Origin: Subtercola sp. PAMC28395 | GTDB lineage: Bacteria > Actinomycetota > Actinomycetes > Actinomycetales > Microbacteriaceae | DNA length: 64,000 nt | Reading direction: 5' to 3' | Assembly: GCF_018889995.1 (NCBI RefSeq) | Contig: NZ_CP076547.1 | Coordinates: forward strand, 2,356,001 to 2,420,000 | Program-made: the position numbers and the translations under genes | Part shown: positions 15,187-23,532 of the stretch, piece by piece | How the letters are laid out: every line of letters begins with the position of its first letter | Numbering within the stretch: the stretch's first letter is position 1 | The notes under the pieces: generated by a model | Database searches by the model: none | Seen by the model: the letters and a program-made list of their open reading frames with translations, nothing else | What the model was told of the DNA's origin: nothing

Positions 15187-17010
15187 TCACAAGGTTCCCC
15201 TCATCCATTTGCGAACTAGAGCTATTCGGGACTGTAATTGCGTCACACTCGCCTGCGCCACAGCCGGCCCACCGCAGACCCGCCGGAGCTCAGCGTGGAT
15301 GAGTCCGTGCGGTTCGCCAGAGGTCTTCGACCAGATGCCGACGACGCTGTTCAGCAGCGACCGCTGTTCCTTCAGCGTGCGATACAGGGGTGCTGCCGGT
15401 GCGGCATCGGGGTTCTCCACCACCGGGGCGACGTAGCCGGGCTCTGTCTTGCGCCTGGCCTGTCGGTGCTGACGGTGTTGAAGCAGTTCGCGCACCTGGT
15501 CGGGCTCGAGCAGACCTGGGATTCCGATGAAATCGAGTTCTTCGTCACTGCCGACAATGGCTTCTGCCCCGAACTCGGTGTTCTCGTACATCACCCGGTC
15601 GAACGTCGCGTGCGAGGAGATCGCTTCGAAGCTGAACTCCTGCTGGAGGGCCTCAGAGGCCTTCTCCTGCCGGTTCGCGGCATCCATCATGTCTTCTTCG
15701 ACCCGGAAGAGGTCGATCGCCGGGTCGCCGGTCTCGCGCCGGTCGAGGGCGTGGTCGCGCTCCAGCTCCATCGCGCCGGCCAGTGCCATCAGCGACGGCA
15801 CGTTCGGCAGGAAGATCGACGCCAACTCACCCCGGCGACGCGCACGCACGAAACGACCGATGGCCTGGGCGAAGTAGAGCGGGGTCGCCGCAGAGGTCGC
15901 GTACACCCCCACCGCGAGTCGGGGAATGTCGACGCCCTCCGACACCATGCGCACCGCGACCATCCAGCGCCTGGTCGAGTTCGAGAACTCGTCGATGCGG
16001 TCGCTGGCCTCCTTCTCATCCGAGAGCACGATCGTCACGGGCTGGCCAGACAGGCCCTCGAGCAACTCGGCGTAGGCCCGGGCGGCATAGTGGTCTGTCG
16101 CAATGACGAGGCCCCCGGCATCCGGAATCGACTGTCGCACCTCGGTGAGCCGGCGGTCGGCGGCCCTGAGCACCGACGGGATCCAGTCACCCTTCGGGTC
16201 GAGTGCCGTGCGCCACGCCTGGGAGGTGATGTCTTTCGTGTTGCCCTCGCCGAGCCGGGCCTCCATCTCATCGCCCACACTCGAGCGCCAGCGCATGTGG
16301 CCGGCGTAGACCATGAAGAGCACCGGGCGAACCACGCCGTCGAGCAGTGCCCGCCCGTAACCGTAGTTGTAGTCGGTCTGCGATACCCGGATGCCGTGCT
16401 CGTCGGGCAGGTAGCTCACGAACGGGATGGGAGCCGTGTCGGAGCGGAACGGTGTGCCGGTGAGCGAGAGCCGTCGGGTCGCGGGCTCGAACGCCTCACG
16501 GATGGCGTCACCCCAGCTGAGAGCATCGCCGCCGTGGTGCACCTCGTCGAGAATGACGAGGGTTCGGCCAGAGAGCGTCAGGTCGCGATGCAGCTCGGCG
16601 CGCACGGCCACCTGTGCGTAGGTGACGGCGACACCGTGATAGTGCCTGCCGTGGCGGCCGTGGGCGTTCTTGAAGGTCGGGTCGAGTCGGATGCCCACCC
16701 GATCGGCCGCGTCTGCCCACTGTTTCTTCAGGTGCTCGGTCGGGGCGACCACGGTCACGCGATCAATGGTCTTGCGCGCCAGGAGCTCGGCCGCGAGGCG
16801 CAGTGCGAATGTCGTCTTGCCTGCTCCCGGGGTCGCCGCCGCGAGAAAATCACGCGGTTCGTGAACGAAGTAGGCGTCGAGTGCTTCTGTCTGCCAGGCC
16901 CGGAGTTTGGAGACCGTTCCCCAGGCGGCGCGCTCGGGGAACGACGGCGAGAGGTGCTGGGCCGCGCTGGTTCCGACAGGGTGTCCGGAGGAGAGAGGCA
17001 GAGTAGTCAC
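15187..17010 (-). CDS. DEAD/DEAH-box helicase (superfamily II, restriction-helicase-like)
   Basis: Stand-alone SF2 ATPase/helicase of 607 residues. Seen: LRAWQTEALDAYF (Q-like motif), Walker A ATPGAGKTT near residue 60, DEVHHGG (motif II), SLTGTPFRSD (motif III), and in the second lobe RMVSEGVDIPRLAVGVYAT and QAIGRFVRARR (motifs V and VI). The C-terminal about 170 residues are helical and charged with no domain I recognise. The frame runs open to 17292, but GTG 17010 starts just before the conserved core and avoids overlap with the divergent ada-alkA gene. Partner nuclease or methylase genes are absent, so a restriction role is not supported. A repair or nucleic-acid remodelling role is possible. 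Confidence 0.88.
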   Translation of the reverse strand: MTTLPLSSGHPVGTSAAQHLSPSFPERAAWGTVSKLRAWQTEALDAYFVHEPRDFLAAATPGAGKTTFALRLAAELLARKTIDRVTVVAPTEHLKKQWADAADRVGIRLDPTFKNAHGRHGRHYHGVAVTYAQVAVRAELHRDLTLSGRTLVILDEVHHGGDALSWGDAIREAFEPATRRLSLTGTPFRSDTAPIPFVSYLPDEHGIRVSQTDYNYGYGRALLDGVVRPVLFMVYAGHMRWRSSVGDEMEARLGEGNTKDITSQAWRTALDPKGDWIPSVLRAADRRLTEVRQSIPDAGGLVIATDHYAARAYAELLEGLSGQPVTIVLSDEKEASDRIDEFSNSTRRWMVAVRMVSEGVDIPRLAVGVYATSAATPLYFAQAIGRFVRARRRGELASIFLPNVPSLMALAGAMELERDHALDRRETGDPAIDLFRVEEDMMDAANRQEKASEALQQEFSFEAISSHATFDRVMYENTEFGAEAIVGSDEELDFIGIPGLLEPDQVRELLQHRQHRQARRKTEPGYVAPVVENPDAAPAAPLYRTLKEQRSLLNSVVGIWSKTSGEPHGLIHAELRRVCGGPAVAQASVTQLQSRIALVRKWMRGTL

Positions 17011-17106
17011 TGGCCAGAACCTTACCCGCTCGACGACAGACACGCCCAGCCCAGCGATGTCCGATTTCCGCTGGTGAAGCGTGTCGGGCTCGCGCAGAAT
17101 GGTGAG

Positions 17107-18783
17107 GTGAACACAGCAGCGTCGGCCCTCTTCGATCAGCGATACCGGGCAATGAAAGCGAAAGACAGCCGGTTCGACGGGCAGTTCATCACGGGCGTGC
17201 ACACGACCGGAATCTACTGTCGCCCCAGCTGCCCGGCCCGCACTCCGCACCCGCAGAACGTGTCGTTCTTCGTGACCGCAGCGGCCGCACACCAGGCGGG
17301 GTTGCGGGCCTGCAAACGCTGCCTCCCCGACGCCGTTCCTGGTTCACCCGAGTGGAACCTGCGCGACGATCTCGCAGCCAGGGTCATGCGCCTGATCGAC
17401 GATGGCGTCGTCGATCGCGAGGGGGTCGACGGTCTTGCCAGGCGCGTGGGCTACACCCCTCGGCACCTGACGAGAGTACTCACCGCGGAGCTCGGCGCCG
17501 GCCCGCAGGCGCTGGCCAGAGCCCACCGGGCCCAGAGTGCGCGAGTGCTTCTACAGAGCACCGAGCTGCCGCTCGCCCAGGTGGTGTTCGCGAGCGGCTT
17601 CTCGAGCGTTCGCGCCTTCAACGAGACAATTCTGGCGGTCTACGAGACATCTCCCAGCCGGTTGCGCGAGCAGGGCCGAGCAGGCCGACGCCACTCCGTC
17701 GCGGCCGCAGCCGACACCCCCGTCGGCCACGGCGTCGACTCTGCCACGGCTCCCAGCATCGACACTGCCGCTCCCACCATTGACCCTTCCTCTGCTGGCA
17801 CCTGTGCCGCCGTGCCTCGGCCCACCCACCCGCTCAGTTCCGGCCCTGCGCAGAGCTCCACCACTGCGCCCCGTGCCGCCCCTGCCTCCGACGCCATCTC
17901 GGCGCACTGCACGTCGGGGCGCGTGAGGCTGACCCTCCCTGCGCGGCCTCCGTTCGACGGCACCGGTGTGATCGACTTCCTCGCTGCCCGCGCGGTCTCC
18001 GGAGTCGAAGACGTCAGTGACGGCACCTACCGCCGCAGCCTGCTGCTCCCCCACGGCCAGGTCGTCATCGCGGTGACCGACTCCAGCGGCGGAGTCGTCT
18101 GCACCGCCCAGCTCGAGAACCTTGCCGATGTGTCGACCCTCGCGTCACGGGTCCGCCGACTGTTAGACCTCGACGCTGACTCCCAGGCGATCGACGAGGT
18201 GCTGTCCCAGGTGCCAGAGCTCCGGGCCCGGGTGAAAGCCCTGCCGGGCATCCGGATGCCCGGCAGCACCGACCCGCACGAAGTCGTCTTTCGCGCCCTG
18301 GTGGGCCAGCAGATCTCTGTGAAGGCGGCACGAACCGTGCTGGGGCGACTCGCGACTGAGCTGGGAGACACGGTGACGGTCGGCTCCGACGCGGCGATCA
18401 CCCGGTTGTTCCCGACCGCGGCCCAGATCGCCGAGCACGGCCGGGAAGTGCTGCGGGGGCCTGCGCGGCGCGTCGACACGATCATCCACACCGCCGAAGC
18501 GCTCGCGAGCGGCGAGATCTCGCTCGACGTCGGCACCTCGCACGCACAACTGCTCGAGCAATTGACGGCCGTGCCGGGGATCGGTGAGTGGACCGCGGGG
18601 TACGTCGCGATGCGCGTACTCGGGGCACCCGACGTGCTGCTCGACGGTGACCTGGCTGCGCGGGCGGGTGCGGCGAAGCTCGGGCTACCCTCTGGCAGGC
18701 GTGAACTGCGGGCATGGGCGGAGCGGGTCTCACCCTGGAGGAGTTACCTCGGCATGCACCTCTGGCGAGCCGCGGCCGGGTGA
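17107..18783 (+). CDS. Ada-AlkA fusion: DNA-methylation damage sensor/regulator plus 3-methyladenine DNA glycosylase
   Basis: Adaptive-response protein of 558 residues. Order: Ada N-terminal zinc domain (SRFDGQFITGVHTTGIYCRPSC, Cys38/Cys42 with Cys69/Cys72 in RACKRC), which accepts methyl from phosphotriesters; AraC-type HTH (about 85-185); a low-complexity Ala/Pro/Ser/Thr linker (about 190-268); AlkA N-domain; and a HhH glycosylase domain with VVFRALVGQQIS, VPGIGEWTAGYVAMR and the catalytic-region Asp in LLDGDLAAR. The O6-methylguanine methyltransferase domain of classical Ada is absent. GTG 17107 was chosen because it gives the standard Ada start; the much longer upstream open frame is antisense to the helicase. 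It is divergent from the helicase, with 96 bp between. Confidence 0.93.
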   Translation: MNTAASALFDQRYRAMKAKDSRFDGQFITGVHTTGIYCRPSCPARTPHPQNVSFFVTAAAAHQAGLRACKRCLPDAVPGSPEWNLRDDLAARVMRLIDDGVVDREGVDGLARRVGYTPRHLTRVLTAELGAGPQALARAHRAQSARVLLQSTELPLAQVVFASGFSSVRAFNETILAVYETSPSRLREQGRAGRRHSVAAAADTPVGHGVDSATAPSIDTAAPTIDPSSAGTCAAVPRPTHPLSSGPAQSSTTAPRAAPASDAISAHCTSGRVRLTLPARPPFDGTGVIDFLAARAVSGVEDVSDGTYRRSLLLPHGQVVIAVTDSSGGVVCTAQLENLADVSTLASRVRRLLDLDADSQAIDEVLSQVPELRARVKALPGIRMPGSTDPHEVVFRALVGQQISVKAARTVLGRLATELGDTVTVGSDAAITRLFPTAAQIAEHGREVLRGPARRVDTIIHTAEALASGEISLDVGTSHAQLLEQLTAVPGIGEWTAGYVAMRVLGAPDVLLDGDLAARAGAAKLGLPSGRRELRAWAERVSPWRSYLGMHLWRAAAG

Positions 18784-18817
18784 CGGGCGCGAGCGTGTGC
18801 GAGAACGGGCGGAGAAT

Positions 18818-18831
18818 TGCACATGTGTGCA
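18818..18831. promoter_or_regulatory. Palindrome upstream of SGNH hydrolase gene
   Basis: TGCACA-TG-TGTGCA is a perfect 6-bp inverted repeat with a 2-bp centre. It lies in the 164-bp gap between ada-alkA and the SGNH hydrolase gene. GAATTGCAC, which overlaps its left arm, recurs at about 18925-18933, just before the hydrolase ribosome-binding site. It looks operator-like; no regulator can be named. Confidence 0.35.
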
Positions 18832-18947
18832 CGTCGGGGGCGCGCTGTGGCTGAGCTCATCCCGATGTCGGGTGGCTGCCGGATGCCGGATGCCCGTGGC
18901 AGGGTCGTAGTCTGAAGGAGTACCGAATTGCACCAGAGGAGTTGACC

Positions 18948-19775
18948 ATGACCGAACCTCACCCGTGGCGTCGTTACGTCGCCCTCGGAGACTCGTTCAC
19001 CGAAGGCATCGGTGACCCTGAACCGAAGAGCCTCGGCGGGCATCGCGGCTGGGCCGACCGGGTCGCAGAGGTTCTGAATGATCAGGCGAACGGTGAGCTC
19101 TCGTACGCGAACCTCGCGATTCGTGGGCGTCTCATCCGCCAGATCCTCGACGAACAGGTCGAGCCGGCCCTTGAACTGAAGCCCGACCTCATCACCATCT
19201 CGGCCGGTGGCAACGACATCATCCGCCCCGGCACCGATCCCGACGTGGTGGCGGCCCAGCTCGACGCCGGCATCGCCGAACTCAAGCAGAGCGGCGCGAC
19301 CATCGTCGTGTTCACCGGCATGGATGTGGGGTTCCAGTCGGTCTTCCGCGGAATCCGCGGCAAGGTCGCGATCTACAACGAGAACATCCGCTCGATCGCG
19401 GCGCGGTACGACCTGCTCGTGGCCGACATGTGGGGCCTTGCATCGGTGCAGGATTCGACGATGTGGGCGCCCGACCGGCTCCACCCCAACTCCTTCGGCC
19501 ACCACGAGATCGCGCGTATGGTGCTCGCGACGCTCAATGTGCCCAACGACCTCAAGCCGCACTCTCCCGAACCGCTGCCGGCGGCCAGCTGGCGACAGGC
19601 CAGGGCGGGCGACCTCGTGTGGGCTCGTGAGTTCTTCATGCCCTGGGTTCTGCGGCGGGTACGGCACCAGTCCTCGGGTGACGGCCTCTCCCCCAAGCGC
19701 CCGGATGCCGTGCCGGTGCTCTACGAACTGCCGACCCCTCTCGCCGAGGCTGCAGTGCCGGTGGTGGCCGACTAG
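18948..19775 (+). CDS. SGNH/GDSL-family hydrolase (lipase/esterase-like)
   Basis: Serine esterase of the SGNH superfamily, 275 residues. Block I is ALGDSFTEGIGD (nucleophile Ser16), block II ANLAIRGR, block III ISAGGNDI (oxyanion Gly/Asn) and block V DRLHPNSFGHHEIA (Asp and His of the triad). There is no signal peptide, so it is likely cytoplasmic. The C-terminal 60 residues extend past the catalytic fold. ATG 18948 has GAGGAG 6 bases upstream; a TTG two codons earlier is less likely. Substrate unknown. Confidence 0.92.
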   Translation: MTEPHPWRRYVALGDSFTEGIGDPEPKSLGGHRGWADRVAEVLNDQANGELSYANLAIRGRLIRQILDEQVEPALELKPDLITISAGGNDIIRPGTDPDVVAAQLDAGIAELKQSGATIVVFTGMDVGFQSVFRGIRGKVAIYNENIRSIAARYDLLVADMWGLASVQDSTMWAPDRLHPNSFGHHEIARMVLATLNVPNDLKPHSPEPLPAASWRQARAGDLVWAREFFMPWVLRRVRHQSSGDGLSPKRPDAVPVLYELPTPLAEAAVPVVAD

Positions 19776-19800
19776 CGATTCACTACTCGTCGAAGGCGGT

Positions 19801-19840
19801 CGAACCTGATCCGAACTGAACTGAACCGACCTGAACCGAA
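19801..19840. repeat. Degenerate pentanucleotide repeat (CTGAA/CCGAA)
   Basis: About eight consecutive 5-nt units resembling CTGAA or CCGAA fill the 128-bp gap between the convergent SGNH hydrolase and SpoU methyltransferase genes. It is a simple-sequence tract; no function is evident. Confidence 0.5.
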
Positions 19841-19903
19841 GCGATTGGCCGAGTCTGCCCGCCTGAGTTTCGTCCATCCGCGCGCACGGCGCTGCGGCTG
19901 TGG

Positions 19904-20701
19904 TCAGACGCGCAGGGCCCAGAGGGCGACCGCGCTCGCCGAGGCCACGTTGAGCGAGTCGACGCCGTGCAGCATCGGAATCGTCACAACGGTGTCCGCA
20001 ACGCTCAGCGCGGCGCGGCTGAGCCCGTCACCCTCGGTGCCGAACACGATCGCCACGCGTTCGGGCGGCTCCACGGCGAACTCGTCGAGCGTCACGGCGT
20101 CGTCACTCAGTGCCAGCGCCGCGATCGTGAACCCGGCGTCGTGCAGCATCGGCGCGGCGAGCTCCCACTCCGGCAGCCGGGTCCACGGCACCTGCAGCAC
20201 CGTTCCCATCGAGACGCGCACGCTTCTGCGGTAGAGCGGGTCTGCGCACCGGGGCGTGATGAGGACCGCGTCGGCCCCGAGCCCGGCCACCGAACGGAAG
20301 ATCGCCCCGACGTTGGTGTGGTCGACGATGTCTTCGAGGATCACGACCCGCCGGGCATCCTGCAGCAGTGAAGCCACGCTGGGCAAGACCGGCCGATGCA
20401 TCGAGGCGAGGGCGCCCCTGTGAAGGTTGAATCCGGTGAGGCTTTCGAGCAGGGCCGACTCCCCCACAAAGATCGGTACGTGATCGGCGACCAGAGGGCG
20501 GATGCTGTCGACCCACTTCGCCTCGCACAACACCGATCTCGGCACATGGCCGGCCGAGAGTGCCCGTTCGATCACCTTGGCGGACTCGGCGATGTAGAGG
20601 CCGCCCTCTGGTTCGCTGATGCGCCGCAGGGCGACATCGGTGAGGCCGGAGTAGTCCGAGAGGGCGGGGTCGCTGAGGTCGTCGATCTGAATTACGGGCA
20701 C
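19904..20701 (-). CDS. TrmH/SpoU-family RNA 2'-O-methyltransferase
   Basis: SPOUT-class SAM-dependent enzyme that methylates a ribose 2'-OH in rRNA or tRNA. 265 residues. An N-terminal substrate-binding domain (EGGLYIAESAKVIERAL) precedes the three SpoU motifs: VVILEDIVDHTNVGAIFRSV (motif 1 with Asn and Arg), VFGTEGDGLS (motif 2) and IPMLHGVDSLNVASAS (motif 3). The target nucleoside cannot be deduced. The GTG start at 20701 gives a standard N-terminus. It is divergent from the sirtuin gene (90-bp gap). Confidence 0.93.
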   Translation of the reverse strand: MPVIQIDDLSDPALSDYSGLTDVALRRISEPEGGLYIAESAKVIERALSAGHVPRSVLCEAKWVDSIRPLVADHVPIFVGESALLESLTGFNLHRGALASMHRPVLPSVASLLQDARRVVILEDIVDHTNVGAIFRSVAGLGADAVLITPRCADPLYRRSVRVSMGTVLQVPWTRLPEWELAAPMLHDAGFTIAALALSDDAVTLDEFAVEPPERVAIVFGTEGDGLSRAALSVADTVVTIPMLHGVDSLNVASASAVALWALRV

Positions 20702-20791
20702 AGAACATCACTCTGCCAGTCGCGCGAAACATTTACGAAAACTGGGCTGTCTAGACTCAAGACAGAGTTCGAAGCCTAGGGAGGTGCGTTC

Positions 20792-21706
20792 ATGGCACTC
20801 GTGGAGTCAGAACGCGGCCCCTCGGCGGTGATCGAGGCCACCCCTGGTGCGAGCGACACCGCCGTGTCGAACGACAGCGGCGTTGCGGCAGACGGTGGGC
20901 AACTGGATGATGTTGCCACCCTTCTGCGCGGCCGGCGCCTGGTCGTGCTCACCGGGGCCGGGGTGAGCACCGATTCGGGCATCCCCGACTATCGCGGCCA
21001 GGGTGCCCCCAAGCGCAACCCCATGACGTTCGACCAGTTCCTCTCGAACGGTGACTACCGAAAGCGGTACTGGGCCGGCAGCCACCTCGGCTGGAAGCTG
21101 TTCGACGCGGCACGGCCGAACGCCGGCCACGCCATTCTCGCCGACATGGAGAATGCGGGCATCGTCTCCGGGGTGATCACCCAGAACGTCGACGGTCTGC
21201 ACGTGAGGGCCGGGTCGAACCGGGTCGTCGACCTGCACGGCTCGATGGATCGCGTACGTTGCCTGCGTTGCGGGCAGATGTACGCAAGGGCGAGCGTCGC
21301 GGAGCAGATCGATTCGGCGAACCCGTGGATCACCGAGCCCGATGCTGTCACGGTGAACCCCGATGGCGACGCCGACGTGCACAACTGGGCCGAGTTCATC
21401 GTGCCGGCGTGCACGGTGTGCAGGGGTACGCTCAAGCCCGACGTGGTGTTCTTCGGCGAGTTCATTCCGAAGGAGCGCTTCGGCGAAGCGAGTGACCTGC
21501 TGCGATCATCCGAAGCCCTCGTCATCGCCGGGTCGTCGCTGGTCGTCAATTCGGGAATTCGCCTGCTTGAGCAGGCCCGGCGCAAGAAGCTGCCGGTGGT
21601 CATCATCAATCGCGGGGTGACCAAGGGAGACTCGCGCGCCACGATCAAACTCGATGCGGGCACGACAGAGACGTTGACGGCGCTGGCCGAACGACTGCTG
21701 CCGTAG
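20792..21706 (+). CDS. Sir2-family NAD-dependent protein deacylase
   Basis: Sirtuin that removes acyl groups from lysines using NAD+. 304 residues. Seen: LTGAGVSTDSGIPDYRG at about 53-69 (NAD binding), ITQNVDGLHVRAG with catalytic-region His in DLHGS, zinc Cys pairs CLRCG and CTVCRG, FFGEFIP, and AGSSLVV/IINRG in the Rossmann half. An N-terminal extension of about 40 residues is Ala/Gly/Asp-rich and not part of the fold. A TTTDQ-type substrate loop appears as MTFDQFLSN. ATG 20792 has GGGAGG upstream. It is monocistronic or leads into the histidine phosphatase gene. Confidence 0.94.
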   Translation: MALVESERGPSAVIEATPGASDTAVSNDSGVAADGGQLDDVATLLRGRRLVVLTGAGVSTDSGIPDYRGQGAPKRNPMTFDQFLSNGDYRKRYWAGSHLGWKLFDAARPNAGHAILADMENAGIVSGVITQNVDGLHVRAGSNRVVDLHGSMDRVRCLRCGQMYARASVAEQIDSANPWITEPDAVTVNPDGDADVHNWAEFIVPACTVCRGTLKPDVVFFGEFIPKERFGEASDLLRSSEALVIAGSSLVVNSGIRLLEQARRKKLPVVIINRGVTKGDSRATIKLDAGTTETLTALAERLLP

Positions 21707-21872
21707 TCGTCATCGGCGAGTGCTTTTCGCTGCCGACTGCTACCGACGCTTCGCTGACTTTCTGGGCCTTCTCGCTCCCGGAGTGTTCCGGTTGCGACGA
21801 CTCCGACCTATGCTGGTCTTGTCTGTTGCCGAACTGCTCGGAGGTTCACCGCTTGCTCACCCGAAACGCTTC

Positions 21873-22496
21873 ATGACCCATCTTGCACTCGTGCGTCACG
21901 GTCAGACGGACTGGAATCTCGCCAAGCGGATCCAGGGCAGCACCGACATCCCTCTGAACGCCACGGGCCGGGCTGAAGCGGCCAGGACGGCACTCGTGCT
22001 GGGTCGCGATTCGTGGGACGCGATCCTCACCAGCCCGCTGGGGCGGGCGGTCGAGACAGCGCAGATCATCGCGGACTCCCTGGACCTCGGTGAGCCGCAG
22101 ATTGTTCCTGGCCTGGTCGAACGCCACTACGGCGAGGCGGAGGGGCTGGATTCCGTCGAGTTGCACGAGCGGTTCCCCGGCCTGACGTTCGTGCCGGGCC
22201 GTGAGACCCACGCCGAGGTTCGTACACGTGTGCACGCTGCATTGATCGAGATCGCCGAAGCACGGCCAGGGCAGTCGGTGATAGTCGTCTGCCACGGCGG
22301 CGTCATCAGTGCGCTCGTTCGATTCGCAACGGGTGGCGGGCGCCCCAGGCCTGATGAGCGTATCCCCAACGGGTCGATCCACTACTTCAGCTACCTGGGA
22401 GGCGTGCTGCGCCTCGATGAGTTCAACGGCGAACCGGTGAATGAGCTAGCCCTTGAAGCAGAACAAGCAGCGCCTCAGCTGACGAACCCCAGCTGA
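21873..22496 (+). CDS. Histidine phosphatase (phosphoglycerate mutase-like) family protein
   Basis: Branch-1 histidine phosphatase of 207 residues. The RHG motif occurs as ALVRHGQTDWNL (phospho-acceptor His9). Arg of TSPLGRAVETA, Glu in VERHYGEAEG and the second His in VVCHGGVIS complete the active site. It is probably a small-molecule phosphatase and not a true glycolytic mutase, but the substrate is unknown. ATG 21873 precedes the family core; there is no good Shine-Dalgarno, and an upstream ATG at 21810 in the same frame remains possible. Its last 74 bp overlap the 3' end of the convergent glycosyltransferase gene. Confidence 0.9.
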   Translation: MTHLALVRHGQTDWNLAKRIQGSTDIPLNATGRAEAARTALVLGRDSWDAILTSPLGRAVETAQIIADSLDLGEPQIVPGLVERHYGEAEGLDSVELHERFPGLTFVPGRETHAEVRTRVHAALIEIAEARPGQSVIVVCHGGVISALVRFATGGGRPRPDERIPNGSIHYFSYLGGVLRLDEFNGEPVNELALEAEQAAPQLTNPS

Positions 22497-23532
22497 ATCG
22501 CTTCGCCTGGCTCCGGGAGGCGTCGGAGCGGGACGTCCATTCGGCGGGGTCTTCGAGCCGAACCACTGCCCGGGCGAAGGCGATGGCATCACGCGGTGCG
22601 AAGTAGAGTGTCGCCTCTCCCCCGATCTCGCGAAAGACCGGAATGTCACTGACGACGACCGGTGTTCCCCGGCTCATCGACTCCACGAGCGGAATACCGA
22701 AGCCCTCTTCGAGCGATGCACTCACCAGCGCGGTTGCGCGATCGATCTCCGCTGCGTACTCGCTGTCGCTGGCTCCGTTGTGAAAGACGAGATTGGCTGA
22801 GGGTGCCAGCGCGATGAGGCGTTGCCGGTCGGCGTCACGCACCGAGCTCATCAGATGCAGCTCGTAGTCGGGGAGCAGCGTCATGCCCTTCACGAGCGTC
22901 TCGACGTTCTTGTACGGCATGAACGAGCCCATGTACACGAGCGACTTCGCTCGGGGCTGGGCGGCATCGCCGGCGGAGTCTGTCGAAACCCCCACGCCCT
23001 CGTCGGTCTCGTCCAGCGCGTCGGCAGCGTTCCTGACCACCACGATCGGTCTCGTCGTGAGCCGATGCTCCTCCACCAGCTGTTTCGTCGTCTCCGACAC
23101 CGTCACCACTGCATCGGCCCGGTTGAGAAGCCAGCGCTGGGGCCACCACGAGAGGTGATACAGGCGCCAGAGCGCCCGCAGTGGCCATCCGAACTCCCGG
23201 GGTGGCGTGGGGTTCGAATAGTAGATCAGGTCGTGCACGGTGAGCGCCAGCGGGTAGGCGCGACCGAAGGTGCCCATCGTCTGCATCGGAGTGAAGACGA
23301 CGTCGGGGTGCAGGGCATTCACCTGCAGGGCAACCAGCGGTTCCCGGGGGCTCGTCGGTGCGCTGATCTTCTCCCAGGGCAGGTCGGGAAGCATGTCGAG
23401 CTGGCGTTCGTCGCTGATGAGCATCGTGACCGGGTGCAGCTCGGCCAACGCCGTCACGAGGCCCGCCGTATACCGGCTGATGCCGTCGTGCCGGCCGATG
23501 CGGGTATACCGGCAGTCGAAGACGACCTTCAC
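22423..23532 (-). CDS. Family 4 glycosyltransferase (GT-B)
   Basis: Retaining nucleotide-sugar glycosyltransferase, 369 residues, no membrane segment. N-terminal acceptor half: DCRYTRIGRHDGISRYTAGLV and LTVHDLIYYSNP. C-terminal donor half: VYMGSFMPYKNVETLV and ASLEEGFGIPLVESMSRGTPVVVSDIPVFREIGG, which contains the family's EGFG...E signature. It probably builds a surface polysaccharide or glycolipid; donor and acceptor unknown. Start ATG 23532 overlaps the stop of the alpha/beta hydrolase gene by 4 bp. The 3' end overlaps the convergent histidine phosphatase gene by 74 bp. Confidence 0.92.
   Translation of the reverse strand: MKVVFDCRYTRIGRHDGISRYTAGLVTALAELHPVTMLISDERQLDMLPDLPWEKISAPTSPREPLVALQVNALHPDVVFTPMQTMGTFGRAYPLALTVHDLIYYSNPTPPREFGWPLRALWRLYHLSWWPQRWLLNRADAVVTVSETTKQLVEEHRLTTRPIVVVRNAADALDETDEGVGVSTDSAGDAAQPRAKSLVYMGSFMPYKNVETLVKGMTLLPDYELHLMSSVRDADRQRLIALAPSANLVFHNGASDSEYAAEIDRATALVSASLEEGFGIPLVESMSRGTPVVVSDIPVFREIGGEATLYFAPRDAIAFARAVVRLEDPAEWTSRSDASRSQAKRFSWGSSAEALLVLLQGLAHSPVRR

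Noticed and set aside
15238-17106. Very long open plus-strand frame (over 600 codons) leading into ada-alkA
   Set aside because: It is antisense to the DExH helicase, composed of Arg/His/Val-rich translation typical of a high-GC shadow frame. The Ada fold starts only at 17107.
17011-17292. N-terminal extension of the DExH helicase
   Set aside because: It would overlap the divergent ada-alkA coding region and adds a Cys/Arg-rich segment with no family match.
15187-18783. Helicase plus Ada-AlkA as a defence island
   Set aside because: No nuclease, methylase, phospholipase or cyclase gene is nearby; alkylation repair explains the pair better.
21720-21872. N-terminal extension of the histidine phosphatase
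   Set aside because: The extra 51 residues are Arg/Leu-rich with no signal pattern, and the family begins right at THLALVRHGQT. An ATG at 21810 cannot be fully excluded.
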